This document shows, piece by piece, positions 17,739 to 26,898 of a DNA stretch of 64,000 nucleotides. Under the pieces are notes generated by a model. It was not told where the DNA came from. It did not search any database and saw nothing but the letters and a program-made list of their open reading frames with translations. Source of the stretch: Rhodopseudomonas sp. BR0M22 (lineage in GTDB: Bacteria > Pseudomonadota > Alphaproteobacteria > Rhizobiales > Xanthobacteraceae); NCBI RefSeq assembly GCF_010907035.1, contig NZ_QUMK01000010.1, forward strand, positions 21,288 to 85,287, given 5' to 3'. Every line of letters begins with the position of its first letter. The stretch's first letter is position 1. The position numbers were made by a program, and so were the translations under genes.

Positions 17739-18377
17739 ATGCAAAAATCAGATTCGACCTTGGACAATCGGGCCGCGCGGCCGCGTGGCAGGCCGCGGGC
17801 CTTCGACCGCGCACGTGCGCTGGCGGCGGCCACCCGGCTGTTCTGGGCGAAGGGCTATGAGGCGACCTCGATTGCCGATCTGACCGAGGCGATGGGCATC
17901 GGGGCGCCGAGCCTGTACGCCGCGTTCGGCGCCAAGGATGCGCTCTATGCCGAAGCGCTACGGTATTACGAGGCCACCTACGAGCATCTGGTCTGGGGCC
18001 GGTTCCGCACCGCGTCGACCGCGCGCGACGCGGTGACAGCCTATCTGCTGGATTCTGCTGCTGTGCTGACCGGGGGGCCGGACGATCATCCGCTCGGCTG
18101 TATGGTGACGCTGTCGGCGGTCGGTAGCGAGGGGCACGCGGAGCTGGGCGAGATGGTCCGCAAGGCCCGCGCCGTGACGCTGCAGCGGCTTGAGGCGTGC
18201 CTGAGCGCGGCGGTGGCGACCGGCGAGCTGCCGGCCTCGACCGACGTCCACGGCCAGGCCCGGCTTATCCAGGCGATCCAGGCCGGTATGTCGATCCTGG
18301 CCCGCGACGGTGCCAGCCGGGACGAGCTGGAGGCGGTGGCGCGCCGCGCCGTAGCCGGGTGGGGCGCTGGGTTCTGA
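17739..18377 (+). CDS. TetR/AcrR family transcriptional regulator
   Basis: A 212-residue repressor. The N-terminal helix-turn-helix has the family pattern (AATRLFWAKGYEATSIADLTEAMGIGAPSLYAAFGAKDALY, about residues 30-70), with a larger helical ligand domain behind it. The Gly-x-x-x-x-x-Tyr-Glu-Ala/Thr start resembles the AcrR/YjdC-like subgroup. ATG 17739 is used, with a GTG three bases earlier as alternative. The divergent SDR gene begins 83 bases away, and the shared AT-rich gap (TGATTTATATAGCGAGTGATG) is the likely operator region. Confidence 0.9.
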   Translation: MQKSDSTLDNRAARPRGRPRAFDRARALAAATRLFWAKGYEATSIADLTEAMGIGAPSLYAAFGAKDALYAEALRYYEATYEHLVWGRFRTASTARDAVTAYLLDSAAVLTGGPDDHPLGCMVTLSAVGSEGHAELGEMVRKARAVTLQRLEACLSAAVATGELPASTDVHGQARLIQAIQAGMSILARDGASRDELEAVARRAVAGWGAGF

Positions 18378-18497
18378 AGCCACGGTTGACTTGCGGGGTA
18401 AGGAAAAAAATCCGAATATCGTGGGGTGGCGCCCTTGTCCCTGTTGGTGTGTTGTGAGAATATTTTCCTAGATCGAGTCTGGGAAAGGACGGACGAC

Positions 18498-19109
18498 ATG
18501 CACACCAAACGTCGCGGACGGAAGTCCGCCGCAGCACGCGGGCCGGGCAGGGCCGAAGTCGACAGCTTTCGCGCCAGTCATCTGGATCTTGCCGAGCGCG
18601 ACATCATGACGGCCGAGGGGCTGGCGCGCGTCACCATCGACGATAGCGAAAGCCCGCTCGCCTGGCTGGCCCGCCGCAAAGGGCGCGACGGACAAGCGAT
18701 GATCAGCGCCGAGCAGTTCGTCGCCGGCGAGCGGTTGCGCGCCGACTTCACCCGCGGCAACCTGACACCACGCGTGACGTCGAACTGGGGAGCGCCGACC
18801 GGGCGCGCCGGCAGCGGCGGCGCTGGAGAGATGACCGATCTGGTCGTGGCGGCGCGGCAGCGGGTGCAGCACGCCCTGGACGCCTGCGGGCCGGAGTTCT
18901 GCGGTATCCTGCTCGACGTCTGCTGCTTTCTGCGCGGCCTGGAGGACGTCGAGCGCGAACGCGGCTGGCCGTCGCGCTCCGCCAAGGTGGTACTGCAGCT
19001 CGCGCTCGATCGGCTCGCCCGGCACTACGGCCTTGCTCCGCGGACCGAACAGGCTAGGCCGCGGCCGCGGAGCTGGCTGGCGGACGATGCGGCGTTCGTG
19101 GTGCCGTAA
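18498..19109 (+). CDS. DUF6456 domain protein
   Basis: A 203-residue basic protein. A nucleic-acid-binding-like N-terminus (MHTKRRGRKSAAARGPGR) precedes a central block with the segments ESPLAWLARRKGRDGQAMISAEQFVAGERLRADF and VTSNWGAP. These are hallmarks of DUF6456, an alphaproteobacterial family with a predicted winged-helix DNA-binding fold. ATG 18498 is chosen over an upstream in-frame start because GGAAAGGACGG precedes it. Monocistronic; the upstream gap contains AGGAAAA (18401-18407) and TTTTCCT (18463-18469) arms. Function unknown. Confidence 0.82.
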   Translation: MHTKRRGRKSAAARGPGRAEVDSFRASHLDLAERDIMTAEGLARVTIDDSESPLAWLARRKGRDGQAMISAEQFVAGERLRADFTRGNLTPRVTSNWGAPTGRAGSGGAGEMTDLVVAARQRVQHALDACGPEFCGILLDVCCFLRGLEDVERERGWPSRSAKVVLQLALDRLARHYGLAPRTEQARPRPRSWLADDAAFVVP

Positions 19110-19138
19110 AGCGGCGGAGCAGCCGGAGTCGATCGCGA

Positions 19139-19567
19139 TCAGCTCGACGCGGCGAGTGTCTCGCGCGCGTCGGCCTTGATCCGCTCGATCATCGAGCGCA
19201 GGCCGTTGGAACGCTGCGGCGTCAGATGCTCGCGAAAGCCCAGCTCGTCGAACACCGCGATCGGCTCGGCGGCGAGGATCTGCTGCGGCGTGCGGCCGGA
19301 GACCAGCGTCAGCAGAATCGCGATCAGGCCGCGCACGATGTGCGCGTCGCTGTCGCCGAGATAGGTGAGCACCGGTTCGCCGGCCGCGTTACGCGTCAGC
19401 TTGCGCGACAGCCACACCTGGCTGGCGCAGCCCTGTACCTTGTTGGCAGAAGAGTGTTCGTCCTCGGGCATAGGTTCCAGCGTGCGGCCGAGTTCGATGA
19501 CGTAGCGGTAGCGATCGTCCCACTCGTCGAGCAGCGCGAAATTGTCCCTGATCTCGTCAATCGTCAT
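19139..19567 (-). CDS. sufE: SufE family sulfur acceptor protein
   Basis: A 142-residue cytoplasmic protein that accepts persulfide sulfur from the cysteine desulfurase SufS for iron-sulfur cluster assembly. The motif ANKVQGCASQVWLS carries the active cysteine at residue 47, and the C-terminal GLRSMIERIKADA helix is typical. No suf operon is nearby; it converges on DUF6456. The DUF5330 gene lies 117 bases upstream on the same strand. Confidence 0.93.
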   Translation of the reverse strand: MTIDEIRDNFALLDEWDDRYRYVIELGRTLEPMPEDEHSSANKVQGCASQVWLSRKLTRNAAGEPVLTYLGDSDAHIVRGLIAILLTLVSGRTPQQILAAEPIAVFDELGFREHLTPQRSNGLRSMIERIKADARETLAASS

Positions 19568-19684
19568 CGTGCCCCGTATCCGTCAGTCGCGGTTCGCGCG
19601 CAATGGAACCTGTGCCGACAGATATATGGGTTCGCGGGCGCGCTCGAAAGCGCGAATCGCCTGGTTCGATCGTCGAGTTCTGCT

Positions 19685-20107
19685 CTAATTGGTGGCAGTG
19701 GGCTTGGTGACCGCATTCGTCGATGCGGTTTCGGCGCCGGGCAGCTTCCACTCGATCTTGAGATCTTCGGCCGTCAGCGTGTCGCGCGGCGCCAGCGACG
19801 GATCGGGCGCGTCGCTCGCGCCGATCGCGCCGGTCGGCTCGCCGCGCTTCTCGGTGATGATCTGGTACAGCCTGCGCGCGCCTTCCTGAGCGCGATGACC
19901 GATCACCGTCGCGGCCTGTTCGCCGACCTCGCAAGCCGCCGGCTGGCGCTTGCAGAATTGACTGAAGTCCCACACCGCGGCACTCGCCGCAGACACCGCT
20001 TCGGAGGCGCCGATCTGCGGCAGCTTCTCCGAATCCGGTGTCGACTCGCGCGGCAGAAATACCAGGACCACTCCGATCCAAAACGCCAAGCGAAGCAGAA
20101 AGAACAT
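19685..20107 (-). CDS. DUF5330 domain protein
   Basis: A 140-residue protein beginning MFFLLRLAFWIGVVLVFLP, a signal anchor followed by a periplasmic helical part with two cysteines (FCKRQPAACEVG), as in DUF5330 of Rhizobiales. The start at 20107 places the hydrophobic segment at the N-terminus; the longer frame adds an Arg/Gly-rich stretch and is rejected. It precedes sufE on the same strand but there is no functional link visible. Role unknown. Confidence 0.82.
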   Translation of the reverse strand: MFFLLRLAFWIGVVLVFLPRESTPDSEKLPQIGASEAVSAASAAVWDFSQFCKRQPAACEVGEQAATVIGHRAQEGARRLYQIITEKRGEPTGAIGASDAPDPSLAPRDTLTAEDLKIEWKLPGAETASTNAVTKPTATN

Positions 20108-20513
20108 CTCGCGACCCCGTCGTCCAATTCCCCGTTGCGATTGGCCTCGCAATCGAACTCCGTCGTATCGAGCGGCAATGAATTCGGGGTTTTTTGGTTA
20201 CTTACAATTCGAGCGAAATCCGCGGAAAACTCCGCCGAAACGATTCGGCGTAAATATTCGATTGACGGAGCTGGGCTTCTCGATCGCCGGCCGTTCTGCG
20301 TCCACCAATTCGAAACCATATCGCTCCACGCTTCGAAACGATGCGTTCACCATGTGGTTTCGAATGCGCCCGGTGAAGGCACGTTGAGGCGGGCGCGGGC
20401 CACACTCTTCGATCGCCTTAGTGTTCGTTTAAGGTCGCTCTGACAGTTTCGGCCAACCACACGCGAGGCGCCGAACGCCTCCCGTTACGAGGCGACGAGC
20501 GAGCGCGAGCAGC
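20108..20513. other. divergent promoter region, no gene seen
   Basis: 406 bases between the leftward DUF5330 gene and the rightward histidine kinase. The stretch 20160-20300 is notably AT-richer (GGTTTTTTGGTTACTTACAATTCG, CGTAAATATTCG) and probably carries both promoters. Short open frames of 67-70 codons here lack ribosome sites and recognisable products. Confidence 0.55.
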
Positions 20514-22337
20514 GTGGCAGTATCCAGAATCATCGGTGAATGTCTCGATGCGTTGCTGCATCCGTCGGCGCGATACGACGCGCTCGCGCGGGCGCGGCAT
20601 CGTGCCTTCATTGCACCGCGCATGCTCGGTAGTCTCGCGGCCTTCGCAGCCTTCCCGTTGTATCTGGTGTTGCGCGGCGCTCCGACGGCGCTCGAAGCCG
20701 CGGCGCTCGCCTGGCTGATCGTCCCAATCCTGGTGGCCTGGTTCCTTTCGCGCACCGGGCGCTACGAGGACGCACATTTCCTGTCGTCGCTAGCGCTCGC
20801 CGCGCTGGTGATCGGCGTCTCGGCATTCACCGGCGGCATCCAATCCTTCGCGGCCGTGTGGCTGGTTGTCATCCCGATCGAAGCCGCGCTGTCGGCATCG
20901 CGCCGCGTCGTCACCTTCGCGGTATCGCTGGCGCTCGGCGGTGCCGCGTTGTTGATCGGGCTCGACCTTCTCGGCGCATTGCCGATGCCCGCCAATGGCG
21001 CAGCTTCGAGCGCCACGCTGGCGGCATTCGGAATCGCCACGGCGACACTGTACGCGTCCGGCCTGGCTTACGGCGCCACCTGGCTCGCGCGCACCAACCG
21101 CGCCTTGCTCGATGTCGAGGAGGAGCGGTATCGACTGCTCGCCCGCAATATGAGCGATGTGATTTCGCGCCACAATCGCAACGGCGCGGTGAGCTTCATT
21201 TCGCCGGCGGCGGAGAGCCTGCTCGGCACCCCGACTTCGCAGCTCGCCGAGCATGGATTGTTCGATCGTGTCCATGTCGCCGATCGCCCTGCCTATCTGA
21301 AGGCGATGTCGGACGCGGCCCGCGGCCGCGAAACTGGCAGCGTCGAATTTCGGCTTCGCCGCCAGGTGGCGCGTGACGAGCGCGGCCGGCCGTCGGCCGC
21401 CGAATTCGTCTGGGTCGAGATGCGTTGCCGGCCGTTGGACGCGGTGCCGTCCACTGCCAGCGCGAGCGAGACTGAAGTCGTCGCCGTGATGCGAGACATC
21501 ACCGATCGCAAGATGCAGGAGCAGGCGCTCGACGAGGCGCGGGCCGAAGCCGAGCGTGCCGACGCCGCCAAGGGCCGCTTCCTGGCCACCATGAGCCACG
21601 AGCTACGCACGCCGCTGAATGCGATCATCGGTTTTTCCGACATGATCGCGCAGGGCGACGAACTGATGCTCGGCGCCGAGCGACGCAAGGAATACGCCCA
21701 GCTCATCAACGATTCCGGACAGCATCTGTTGTCGGTGGTCAACGGCATCCTCGACATGTCGAAGATGGAGTCCGGCAATTTCGAAATCGTCCCGGAGCCG
21801 TTCGCGCCGCGGCCCGCGCTGCTGAATTGCTGCAATCTGCTGGCGCTCAAAGCACGCGACTGCGGCATCGACCTGATCACCCGCGCGCCGGAGAATTTGC
21901 CGGACGTCGTCGGCGATCCACGCTCGTTCAAGCAGATTCTGCTCAATCTGGTGTCCAACGCGATCAAGTTCACCGAGCGCGGCGGCTCGGTCACGGTGTC
22001 GGCCGCGGTCGAGGGCGTGCGGCTGGTGCTGCGCGTCAGCGACACCGGAGTCGGCATCGCCGAGGAAGACCTGAAGCGGCTGGGAGATCCGTTCTTCCAA
22101 GCCGGCAAGACCTATCAGCGACGCCACGAGGGGACTGGCCTCGGGCTGTCGATCGTCAAGAGCCTGGTGCGGATGCACGGCGGCGAGATCGAGGTGCAGA
22201 GCCAGATCGATTGCGGCACCACCGTCACCGTGTCGCTGCCTCTGGCGCTGCCCACATCCAGCAACGTCACGACGTTGAACCCGATGACGTCGGCGGATTC
22301 GCCGGCGCAAGACTACCAGGTGAAGAAGAGTGCCTAA
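20514..22337 (+). CDS. membrane PAS sensor histidine kinase, DivJ-like
   Basis: A 607-residue hybrid of sensor and kinase. The N-terminal half has about six membrane helices (roughly residues 40-185), then a PAS domain (about 205-330, with C-terminal VVAVMRDITDRK), a HisKA box FLATMSHELRTPLNAIIGFSDMI with phospho-acceptor His362, and an ATPase domain (NLVSNAIKFT, DTGVGIAEEDLKRLGDPFFQ, GTGLGLSIVKSLV). The N-terminal layout (six helices, then PAS, then kinase) and length agree with DivJ, the DivK kinase of the alphaproteobacterial cell cycle. I infer that identity with moderate confidence. GTG start at 20514. Its 3' end overlaps the next gene. Confidence 0.9.
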   Translation: MAVSRIIGECLDALLHPSARYDALARARHRAFIAPRMLGSLAAFAAFPLYLVLRGAPTALEAAALAWLIVPILVAWFLSRTGRYEDAHFLSSLALAALVIGVSAFTGGIQSFAAVWLVVIPIEAALSASRRVVTFAVSLALGGAALLIGLDLLGALPMPANGAASSATLAAFGIATATLYASGLAYGATWLARTNRALLDVEEERYRLLARNMSDVISRHNRNGAVSFISPAAESLLGTPTSQLAEHGLFDRVHVADRPAYLKAMSDAARGRETGSVEFRLRRQVARDERGRPSAAEFVWVEMRCRPLDAVPSTASASETEVVAVMRDITDRKMQEQALDEARAEAERADAAKGRFLATMSHELRTPLNAIIGFSDMIAQGDELMLGAERRKEYAQLINDSGQHLLSVVNGILDMSKMESGNFEIVPEPFAPRPALLNCCNLLALKARDCGIDLITRAPENLPDVVGDPRSFKQILLNLVSNAIKFTERGGSVTVSAAVEGVRLVLRVSDTGVGIAEEDLKRLGDPFFQAGKTYQRRHEGTGLGLSIVKSLVRMHGGEIEVQSQIDCGTTVTVSLPLALPTSSNVTTLNPMTSADSPAQDYQVKKSA

Positions 22338-23127
22338 GAAGCGAAAGGACGGCGGATCGTCGCGCCGCGGTGCCGCCGTGGCGGTCGCGGATAGTGAGGA
22401 GCGCGGTCTGGCGATGCGGCTGATGCTGTCGAGCCCGAAGGATTTCGTCGCGGCGATGTTCGCCTCGGCCGCGGTGATCGCGATCGTGACCAATGCGATC
22501 TTCATGCAGGCCGGGCAGCACCCGTCGCCGATGTTCGGCAAGGCGGCTTCGCCGGAGTCTGTGTCGATCGTCACGCTGCCGCGTCCGCGTCCGTTCGATG
22601 CCGAACAACGCTCCGACACCAAGGCACTCGATCAGAAGCTGCTGGAACCGACCGCGATCGAATTGAAGCCGTCTGAATCGCGCGCGGCGGAGACCAAGCC
22701 GGCCGAAACCAAGCCCGCCGAAACCAAGCCGGTTGAAGCGAAAGCCGCAGATGTCCGTCTACCGGAAGCGCGCCCGGCGCGAAGCCGCCCGGCCGAGAGC
22801 GACGATCCGCTCGGCAATCTGGTGCGAGCCACCACCTCGCGCGGCGCCAATGCTTCCGCCAACGTGCCGCGTCCACCGGCTGGCATCCCGAGCGCTGGAC
22901 GAGATCCGGTCGGCGAGATGATTACGTCGTCACGGCGGATCGCAGCCGTGCAGCGCGCGCTGACGCAATACGGCTACGGCCAGCTCAAGCCGACCGGAAC
23001 CGCCGGCTCCGACACCCACGCCGCGATCGCCCGGTTTGAACGCTCGCGCAACCTGCCGGTCACCGGACAGGTCTCCGACCGCGTGGTGCGCGAACTCGGA
23101 TTGATGATCGGGCACTCGATCGACTAG
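22330..23127 (+). CDS. peptidoglycan-binding domain protein, membrane anchored
   Basis: A 265-residue protein. It has a basic cytoplasmic start, one membrane helix (about residues 38-58, FVAAMFASAAVIAIVTNAIF) and a long Pro/Lys/Glu region with tandem AETKPAETKPAETKP repeats. The C-terminal PG_binding_1 domain (about 198-265) reads IAAVQRALTQYGYGQLKPTG...AIARFERSRNLPVTGQVSDRVVREL. GTG 22330 overlaps the histidine kinase stop, so the pair is coupled. The layout suits an envelope protein that reaches from inner membrane to cell wall, perhaps linking division signalling to the wall; that link is inference. Confidence 0.87.
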   Translation: MPKKRKDGGSSRRGAAVAVADSEERGLAMRLMLSSPKDFVAAMFASAAVIAIVTNAIFMQAGQHPSPMFGKAASPESVSIVTLPRPRPFDAEQRSDTKALDQKLLEPTAIELKPSESRAAETKPAETKPAETKPVEAKAADVRLPEARPARSRPAESDDPLGNLVRATTSRGANASANVPRPPAGIPSAGRDPVGEMITSSRRIAAVQRALTQYGYGQLKPTGTAGSDTHAAIARFERSRNLPVTGQVSDRVVRELGLMIGHSID

Positions 23128-23341
23128 CACGACACGCCGGGGGGACGCGCGTCGTGCCTCGGCGGAGCTGCGGAACAGTGAGTTCCGGTCTGCTCGTTTG
23201 ACTCGCTTTCGTTGCGCGAAACGGCGGCGAACTCTTGCGATGAATGGATCTGGGGCTCGCCAATTCCCGCGCAGTCCCTGCGCGGGGGCAGGTTTGTCAC
23301 CGCGATTTGCCAAGTTCCTGAAATCCTCTACAAGCCGCTCT

Positions 23342-23683
23342 ATGAGACTGAAAAGTGCCATTTGGGTGTCGGCTTACTTGCGCCGCTGCCAGACGGAGGG
23401 CGTGTTCGGCGCGGTGAGCCGGCGCGGGGCCGAGGAGGCGGGTGCGGTATTCGTCAAGGTCGTGACCTTGGACCGGCAGGCGATGCTGTACGTACCGGCG
23501 CCGCAGACCGCTTACGACGATGAGCGCCCGTTCGAGCGGGTGTTCGTACCGGCATCGCCGACGCCGCAGCCGGAGGCAGACGTCGACGCGCGTCTCGCCA
23601 AGGAAATCCGGTTCGATCCCGACGCCTGGATCGTCGAGACCGAAGACCGCGCCGGGCGGCACTTTCTCGATCTGGCGAAGTAG
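23342..23683 (+). CDS. DUF1491 family protein
   Basis: A 113-residue soluble protein with the DUF1491 pattern: start LKSAIWVSAYLRRCQTEGV, middle RRGAEEAGAVFVKV, and C-terminal RFDPDAWIVETEDRAGRHFLDLA. Common in Rhizobiales with no known function. ATG 23342 is chosen because the domain begins immediately there, as in homologues; the upstream extension is unrelated and Arg-rich. A dispersed repeat begins right after its stop. Confidence 0.85.
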   Translation: MRLKSAIWVSAYLRRCQTEGVFGAVSRRGAEEAGAVFVKVVTLDRQAMLYVPAPQTAYDDERPFERVFVPASPTPQPEADVDARLAKEIRFDPDAWIVETEDRAGRHFLDLAK

Positions 23684-23848
23684 CTAGAGCAGTTCTGTCT
23701 TTCATAGAATCAGAGCTGATCCACGCCGCCTGCCACACGCACAACCTCATGGTGAGGAGGCGCGTAGCGCCGTCTCGAACCATGTGACGCAGGGAATGCG
23801 TTGCCCCATCCTTCGAGACGCCCGGCTTCGCCAGGCTCTTCAGGATGA
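23684..23848. repeat. dispersed intergenic repeat, copy A
   Basis: Begins CTAGAGCAGTTCTGTC and continues through CATAGAATC, GAGCTGATCCACGCCGCCTG, CCACACGCACAACCTCATGG, TGAGGAGGCGCGTAGCGCC, CGTCTCGAACCATG and CCATCCTTCGAGACGCCCGG to about 23848 (TCAGGATGAGGACT). It is nearly identical, in inverted orientation, to 37993-38163. The internal palindromes CCTCATGGTGAGG and GGCGCG-ta-GCGCC suggest a folded RNA or a MITE-like element. Confidence 0.85.
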
Positions 23849-23903
23849 GGACTTTGGACCCTTGGCAAGGTCTAGATCCGTTTCAATGGATCGATGAAGC
23901 GCT

Positions 23904-24878
23904 CTAACCGCGCGTGGTGCCGATCCGCGGCGACCAAGTCGTGCCGGGCTGCACCGCGGGACGAGCCTGCGGCGTTGCGTGACGTGCGCGCTGCCGTTCG
24001 TCGTCGTAGAGCGTGGCGCGATATTTGGCGCGGGTGGAAGCGACGGTGGCACCGCGCCATGCCGCCAGCATGATCAGCGCCGCGCGTTCGCTCAAGCGAT
24101 CGTACAGTCGCGACAGCCGGTACACCCACTCCACCGACGCACCCTTGGCGGGGTCGAGGAACATCAGCACCTGCTCGAACACCTGGCCCTTGATGCCGAG
24201 CGCTTTCAGCGCGCAGGCGAGCGCCTCTCCGCTCTCGTCGGCGACGACGCGCTCCGCGGTCGCCGCGGTGAGCAGCAGCGCTTCGCCGAGTTCGGCGGTG
24301 AAGTTCTCGACGTCTGACACGAAGGCCGCCATGTGCAGCACTTCCGCCGCGCGCATCGCCCGCGGCGGATGAATCCGCGCGGCCGGACGCAGCGGAGTCT
24401 CGGCGAGATTCTGCAGGATTTGCGCGCGCTCGGGGGCAGTCGCCGAGAAGAACATCTCGGACAATTGCGCGGCGTCTTCCGGCTGCATCGACAGGCTCGC
24501 AGCGCGCTGTTCGGCTTCGGTCGGAGCGCGCCGCGCCGGCCGGGCCGGGGAAGTGATATCAGCCGGTGGGATCGGCGCGGCCAGCGGCACACGCTGATCG
24601 GCCGAGGGCGTCAACGACAGCCGCAGCGCGATCGCGCGCGGGGTGTGCGGATAGATCGACAGCCGGGCGCGCACGACCGCGCGAGTGGCATCGTCGACCT
24701 CGTCGATCAGCCGCGATGTCAGCTCGACGAACTGCCGTTCCTCATCGTCGGTATGCGAAGGGCTCTGTACGTACAGATCAGTCAGCACCCTGAGCAACGT
24801 CGGGCGAATGTCGACGCCTTCGCGGCGCGACAGCGACATCAGCCCGTCGTATCCGGGAAAGGGTGTGAATGTGGCCAT
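23904..24878 (-). CDS. DUF2336 domain protein
   Basis: A 324-residue, largely helical cytoplasmic protein with HEAT-like repeats. The N-terminus LLRVLTDLYVQSPSHTDDEERQFVELTSRLIDEVDDATRAVVRARLS is the DUF2336 signature, and the later half (PAKGASVEWVYRLSRLYDRLSERAALIMLAAWR) also matches the family. DUF2336 proteins are alphaproteobacterial and some are involved in flagellar or stress regulation; the role here is unknown. A minus-strand gene with its own promoter region before 24900. Confidence 0.85.
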   Translation of the reverse strand: MATFTPFPGYDGLMSLSRREGVDIRPTLLRVLTDLYVQSPSHTDDEERQFVELTSRLIDEVDDATRAVVRARLSIYPHTPRAIALRLSLTPSADQRVPLAAPIPPADITSPARPARRAPTEAEQRAASLSMQPEDAAQLSEMFFSATAPERAQILQNLAETPLRPAARIHPPRAMRAAEVLHMAAFVSDVENFTAELGEALLLTAATAERVVADESGEALACALKALGIKGQVFEQVLMFLDPAKGASVEWVYRLSRLYDRLSERAALIMLAAWRGATVASTRAKYRATLYDDERQRARHATPQARPAVQPGTTWSPRIGTTRG

Positions 24879-24969
24879 GGTGATGCAAAACGGTACGAGT
24901 TACCGGTAGATTAGTTCGGTCGATTTAACAGCACGTTAAGCTCAACGGTTTGTTAAGCCGCCGATACGC

Positions 24970-24994
24970 GAACGGGCGCTCCGCGCGCCCGTTC
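24970..24994 (-). terminator. hairpin downstream of polysaccharide deacetylase
   Basis: GAACGGGCGC-tccgc-GCGCCCGTTC is a perfect 10-base stem with five-base loop, 34 bases past the deacetylase stop. There is no T-run on either strand, so it may act as an mRNA-stabilising or rho-assisted stop instead of an intrinsic terminator. Confidence 0.55.
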
Positions 24995-25027
24995 TGTCGA
25001 GATCCCACGTCGGGTCAGGGACGATTG

Positions 25028-26104
25028 CTAATCGACGGTGCGGATCACTTTGGCGATCGGCTTGGCGGCGCTGGCGGTGGGCTGGGCCGGGGCGACCTGG
25101 GCGTCGTATTCCGGCAGCGTCGTCACTTTGTCCTTGGCGGTGATGAATACCATCTTGTAGCCGCCGGCCTTGAGCTGGGCGAGTAGTTCGGGCAGCGCCT
25201 GCGCAGTCGACTTCTGGAAGTCGTGCATCAGCAGGATGCCTTTGCCGGCCTTCTTCAGCTTCGTCATCACGCCCGCGACGAGCTGGTCGGGCTTGTGAAT
25301 CCGGAAATCCTCGGAATCGACGTCGATCGAGAACGCCGCGATGTTGCGCTCGCCGAGATACGTCTTCAGCTCCGGCGTCTGCCGCAGTTGCGGGAAGCGG
25401 AAGAACGGTGCGGTCGGCTGCCCGGCCGCCAGCGCCACGCCGCTGATGCCCTTCTCGATTTCGTTCTTGGCTTCGGCGAACGGCTTGCTGGCGAGATTGA
25501 CGTGCGACCAGGTGTGCGAGCCCACGGTATGGCCGGCGGCAATCACCTGCTTGAGGATCGCCGGGTGCCAGCTCGCATGTTTGCCGATCGGGAAGAATAC
25601 CGCCTTGACGCATTGCGCCGCGAGCGCGGCCAGCACTGCCGGGGTGTTCACCGGCCACGGTCCGTCGTCGAACGTCAGCGCGACTTCGCCGGGCTGCAGG
25701 AAGTCGTAGTCGCGATATTGCGACATGCCGAGCCCCGGGCCGCCGGTGGTGTCGATTTCGACGGTCCGCGAAATCCCGAGCGCGTTCGGATTGTTGCAGA
25801 CCTGCCGCGACGGGGCGGGGGCGGGCGAGGGGAGCGCGGCGGGTTTGGCGCCGATCGCCGGATCTGTCGTGGCGCGGGCTGGCTGGATGGCCGGCGCAGG
25901 CTCCTGGGCAGCGCGCGGCGGCGCTCCGCCGGGAACCGGCCAGCGTGACGCGATGGTGCCGGTGATGACGTCTTCGGAAGTCGCCGAGGCGTGAGCTGCG
26001 TCGATCTTGCCAGAGGGGAGGCTGAACCACGCGCGGCCGGCGCCGAGTCCGACCAGAACGGCAAGCGTGCTACAGCCGGCCGCCAGCACCGCAAATTTAC
26101 GCAT
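25028..26104 (-). CDS. polysaccharide deacetylase family protein
   Basis: A 358-residue exported protein with a signal anchor (VLAAGCSTLAVLVGLGAGRAW). The carbohydrate-esterase-4 domain sits at about residues 130-330: VALTFDDGPW (catalytic Asp pair), HTVGSHTWSHVNL (metal-binding His residues) and the C-terminal LLMHDFQKSTAQALPELL. It resembles divergent polysaccharide deacetylases that act in the envelope. ATG 26104 is preferred to the upstream TTG because AGGAG precedes it at good spacing. The substrate (peptidoglycan, exopolysaccharide or other) cannot be assigned. Confidence 0.9.
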   Translation of the reverse strand: MRKFAVLAAGCSTLAVLVGLGAGRAWFSLPSGKIDAAHASATSEDVITGTIASRWPVPGGAPPRAAQEPAPAIQPARATTDPAIGAKPAALPSPAPAPSRQVCNNPNALGISRTVEIDTTGGPGLGMSQYRDYDFLQPGEVALTFDDGPWPVNTPAVLAALAAQCVKAVFFPIGKHASWHPAILKQVIAAGHTVGSHTWSHVNLASKPFAEAKNEIEKGISGVALAAGQPTAPFFRFPQLRQTPELKTYLGERNIAAFSIDVDSEDFRIHKPDQLVAGVMTKLKKAGKGILLMHDFQKSTAQALPELLAQLKAGGYKMVFITAKDKVTTLPEYDAQVAPAQPTASAAKPIAKVIRTVD

Positions 26105-26182
26105 CGTCAACTCCTACACATACTCGCTGCTTGACCTGCGAACTTGGTCGCAAATTGGTTAAGCGGCGGTGTGCAATTCGAG

Positions 26183-26722
26183 CTATCGGCGCGGTTTCAC
26201 GGATTTACGTTGCGATTTGGCTGCGTGCGGTTTGGCCGCCCTGCTGCGGGTGGCGCGATGGGGGCGTGCGGCCGGCTTGCGGCGGATCGCCGGCCGTTCG
26301 GCGGTGTCGGCAGGCTGCGCCTGGGCGAAGGATTGGCGCAGACTGTCGAGGTCCGTGCCGATCTGCCCGACCTGTTCGGATAGTTTGCGGATCTCGCTGC
26401 GCTGCGCCGCGACCAGCGCCTGGATATCGTGGAGTTGATCCTGCAGGGCCTGCAACTGGTCGATCGATTGCTGCTGCGTCAGCTCCAGCCCCTTGGTGCG
26501 CTCCACGAGTTGTTCGGAGGTCTGCGCGACGCGGGCCTGCACTTGGCGTCCGTTGGCGATCCGCTCCTGTTCGGGGCTGGTTGTGCTGGCGATGCGCCAC
26601 AGGAAGATCGTGCCGATCCCGGCGACGATCAGCAGCAGTGCGGCGGCCGCAATCGCGATCGGCTGGGCGCCCAAAGCAGGGAGTGTACGGGCACGGAGAT
26701 CGGCTGGCGGAATCTCGATCAT
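26183..26722 (-). CDS. hypothetical membrane-anchored coiled-coil protein
   Basis: A 179-residue protein starting MIEIPPADLRARTLPAL. It has one membrane helix (about residues 22-42), then a coiled-coil (about 60-140, QQSIDQLQALQDQLHDIQALVAAQRSEIRKLSEQVGQIG) and a very basic tail (ARPHRATRSRAAKPHAAKSQRKSVKPRR) that would bind nucleic acid or anionic lipid. The start is uncertain: an upstream GTG at 26731 also lies close to a GAGG site. Single gene, no recognised family. Confidence 0.7.
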   Translation of the reverse strand: MIEIPPADLRARTLPALGAQPIAIAAAALLLIVAGIGTIFLWRIASTTSPEQERIANGRQVQARVAQTSEQLVERTKGLELTQQQSIDQLQALQDQLHDIQALVAAQRSEIRKLSEQVGQIGTDLDSLRQSFAQAQPADTAERPAIRRKPAARPHRATRSRAAKPHAAKSQRKSVKPRR

Positions 26723-26898
26723 GGAGGTCACAAGCCTCACGTCGACGTCAGGTTCCCCATCCCCGACCGTGACGCTAACACCGCACCCGCCCCGGTTGCA
26801 ACCGGGAGGCGCTCTGCCATTAACAGTGCATTAACCATAACGGCTCCTTAATGCGGCGCGCGGTGATCGGCTCGGGAAAGGACGCGGGAGAGACCGGA

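Noticed and set aside
20178..20387. 69-codon frame upstream of the histidine kinase
   Set aside because: Lies in an AT-rich promoter gap with no ribosome site; no recognisable product.
22680..22745. Repeated AETKPAETKP coding repeats as a CRISPR or satellite
   Set aside because: They lie inside the peptidoglycan-binding protein frame as a Pro/Lys spacer and have no CRISPR repeat-spacer structure.
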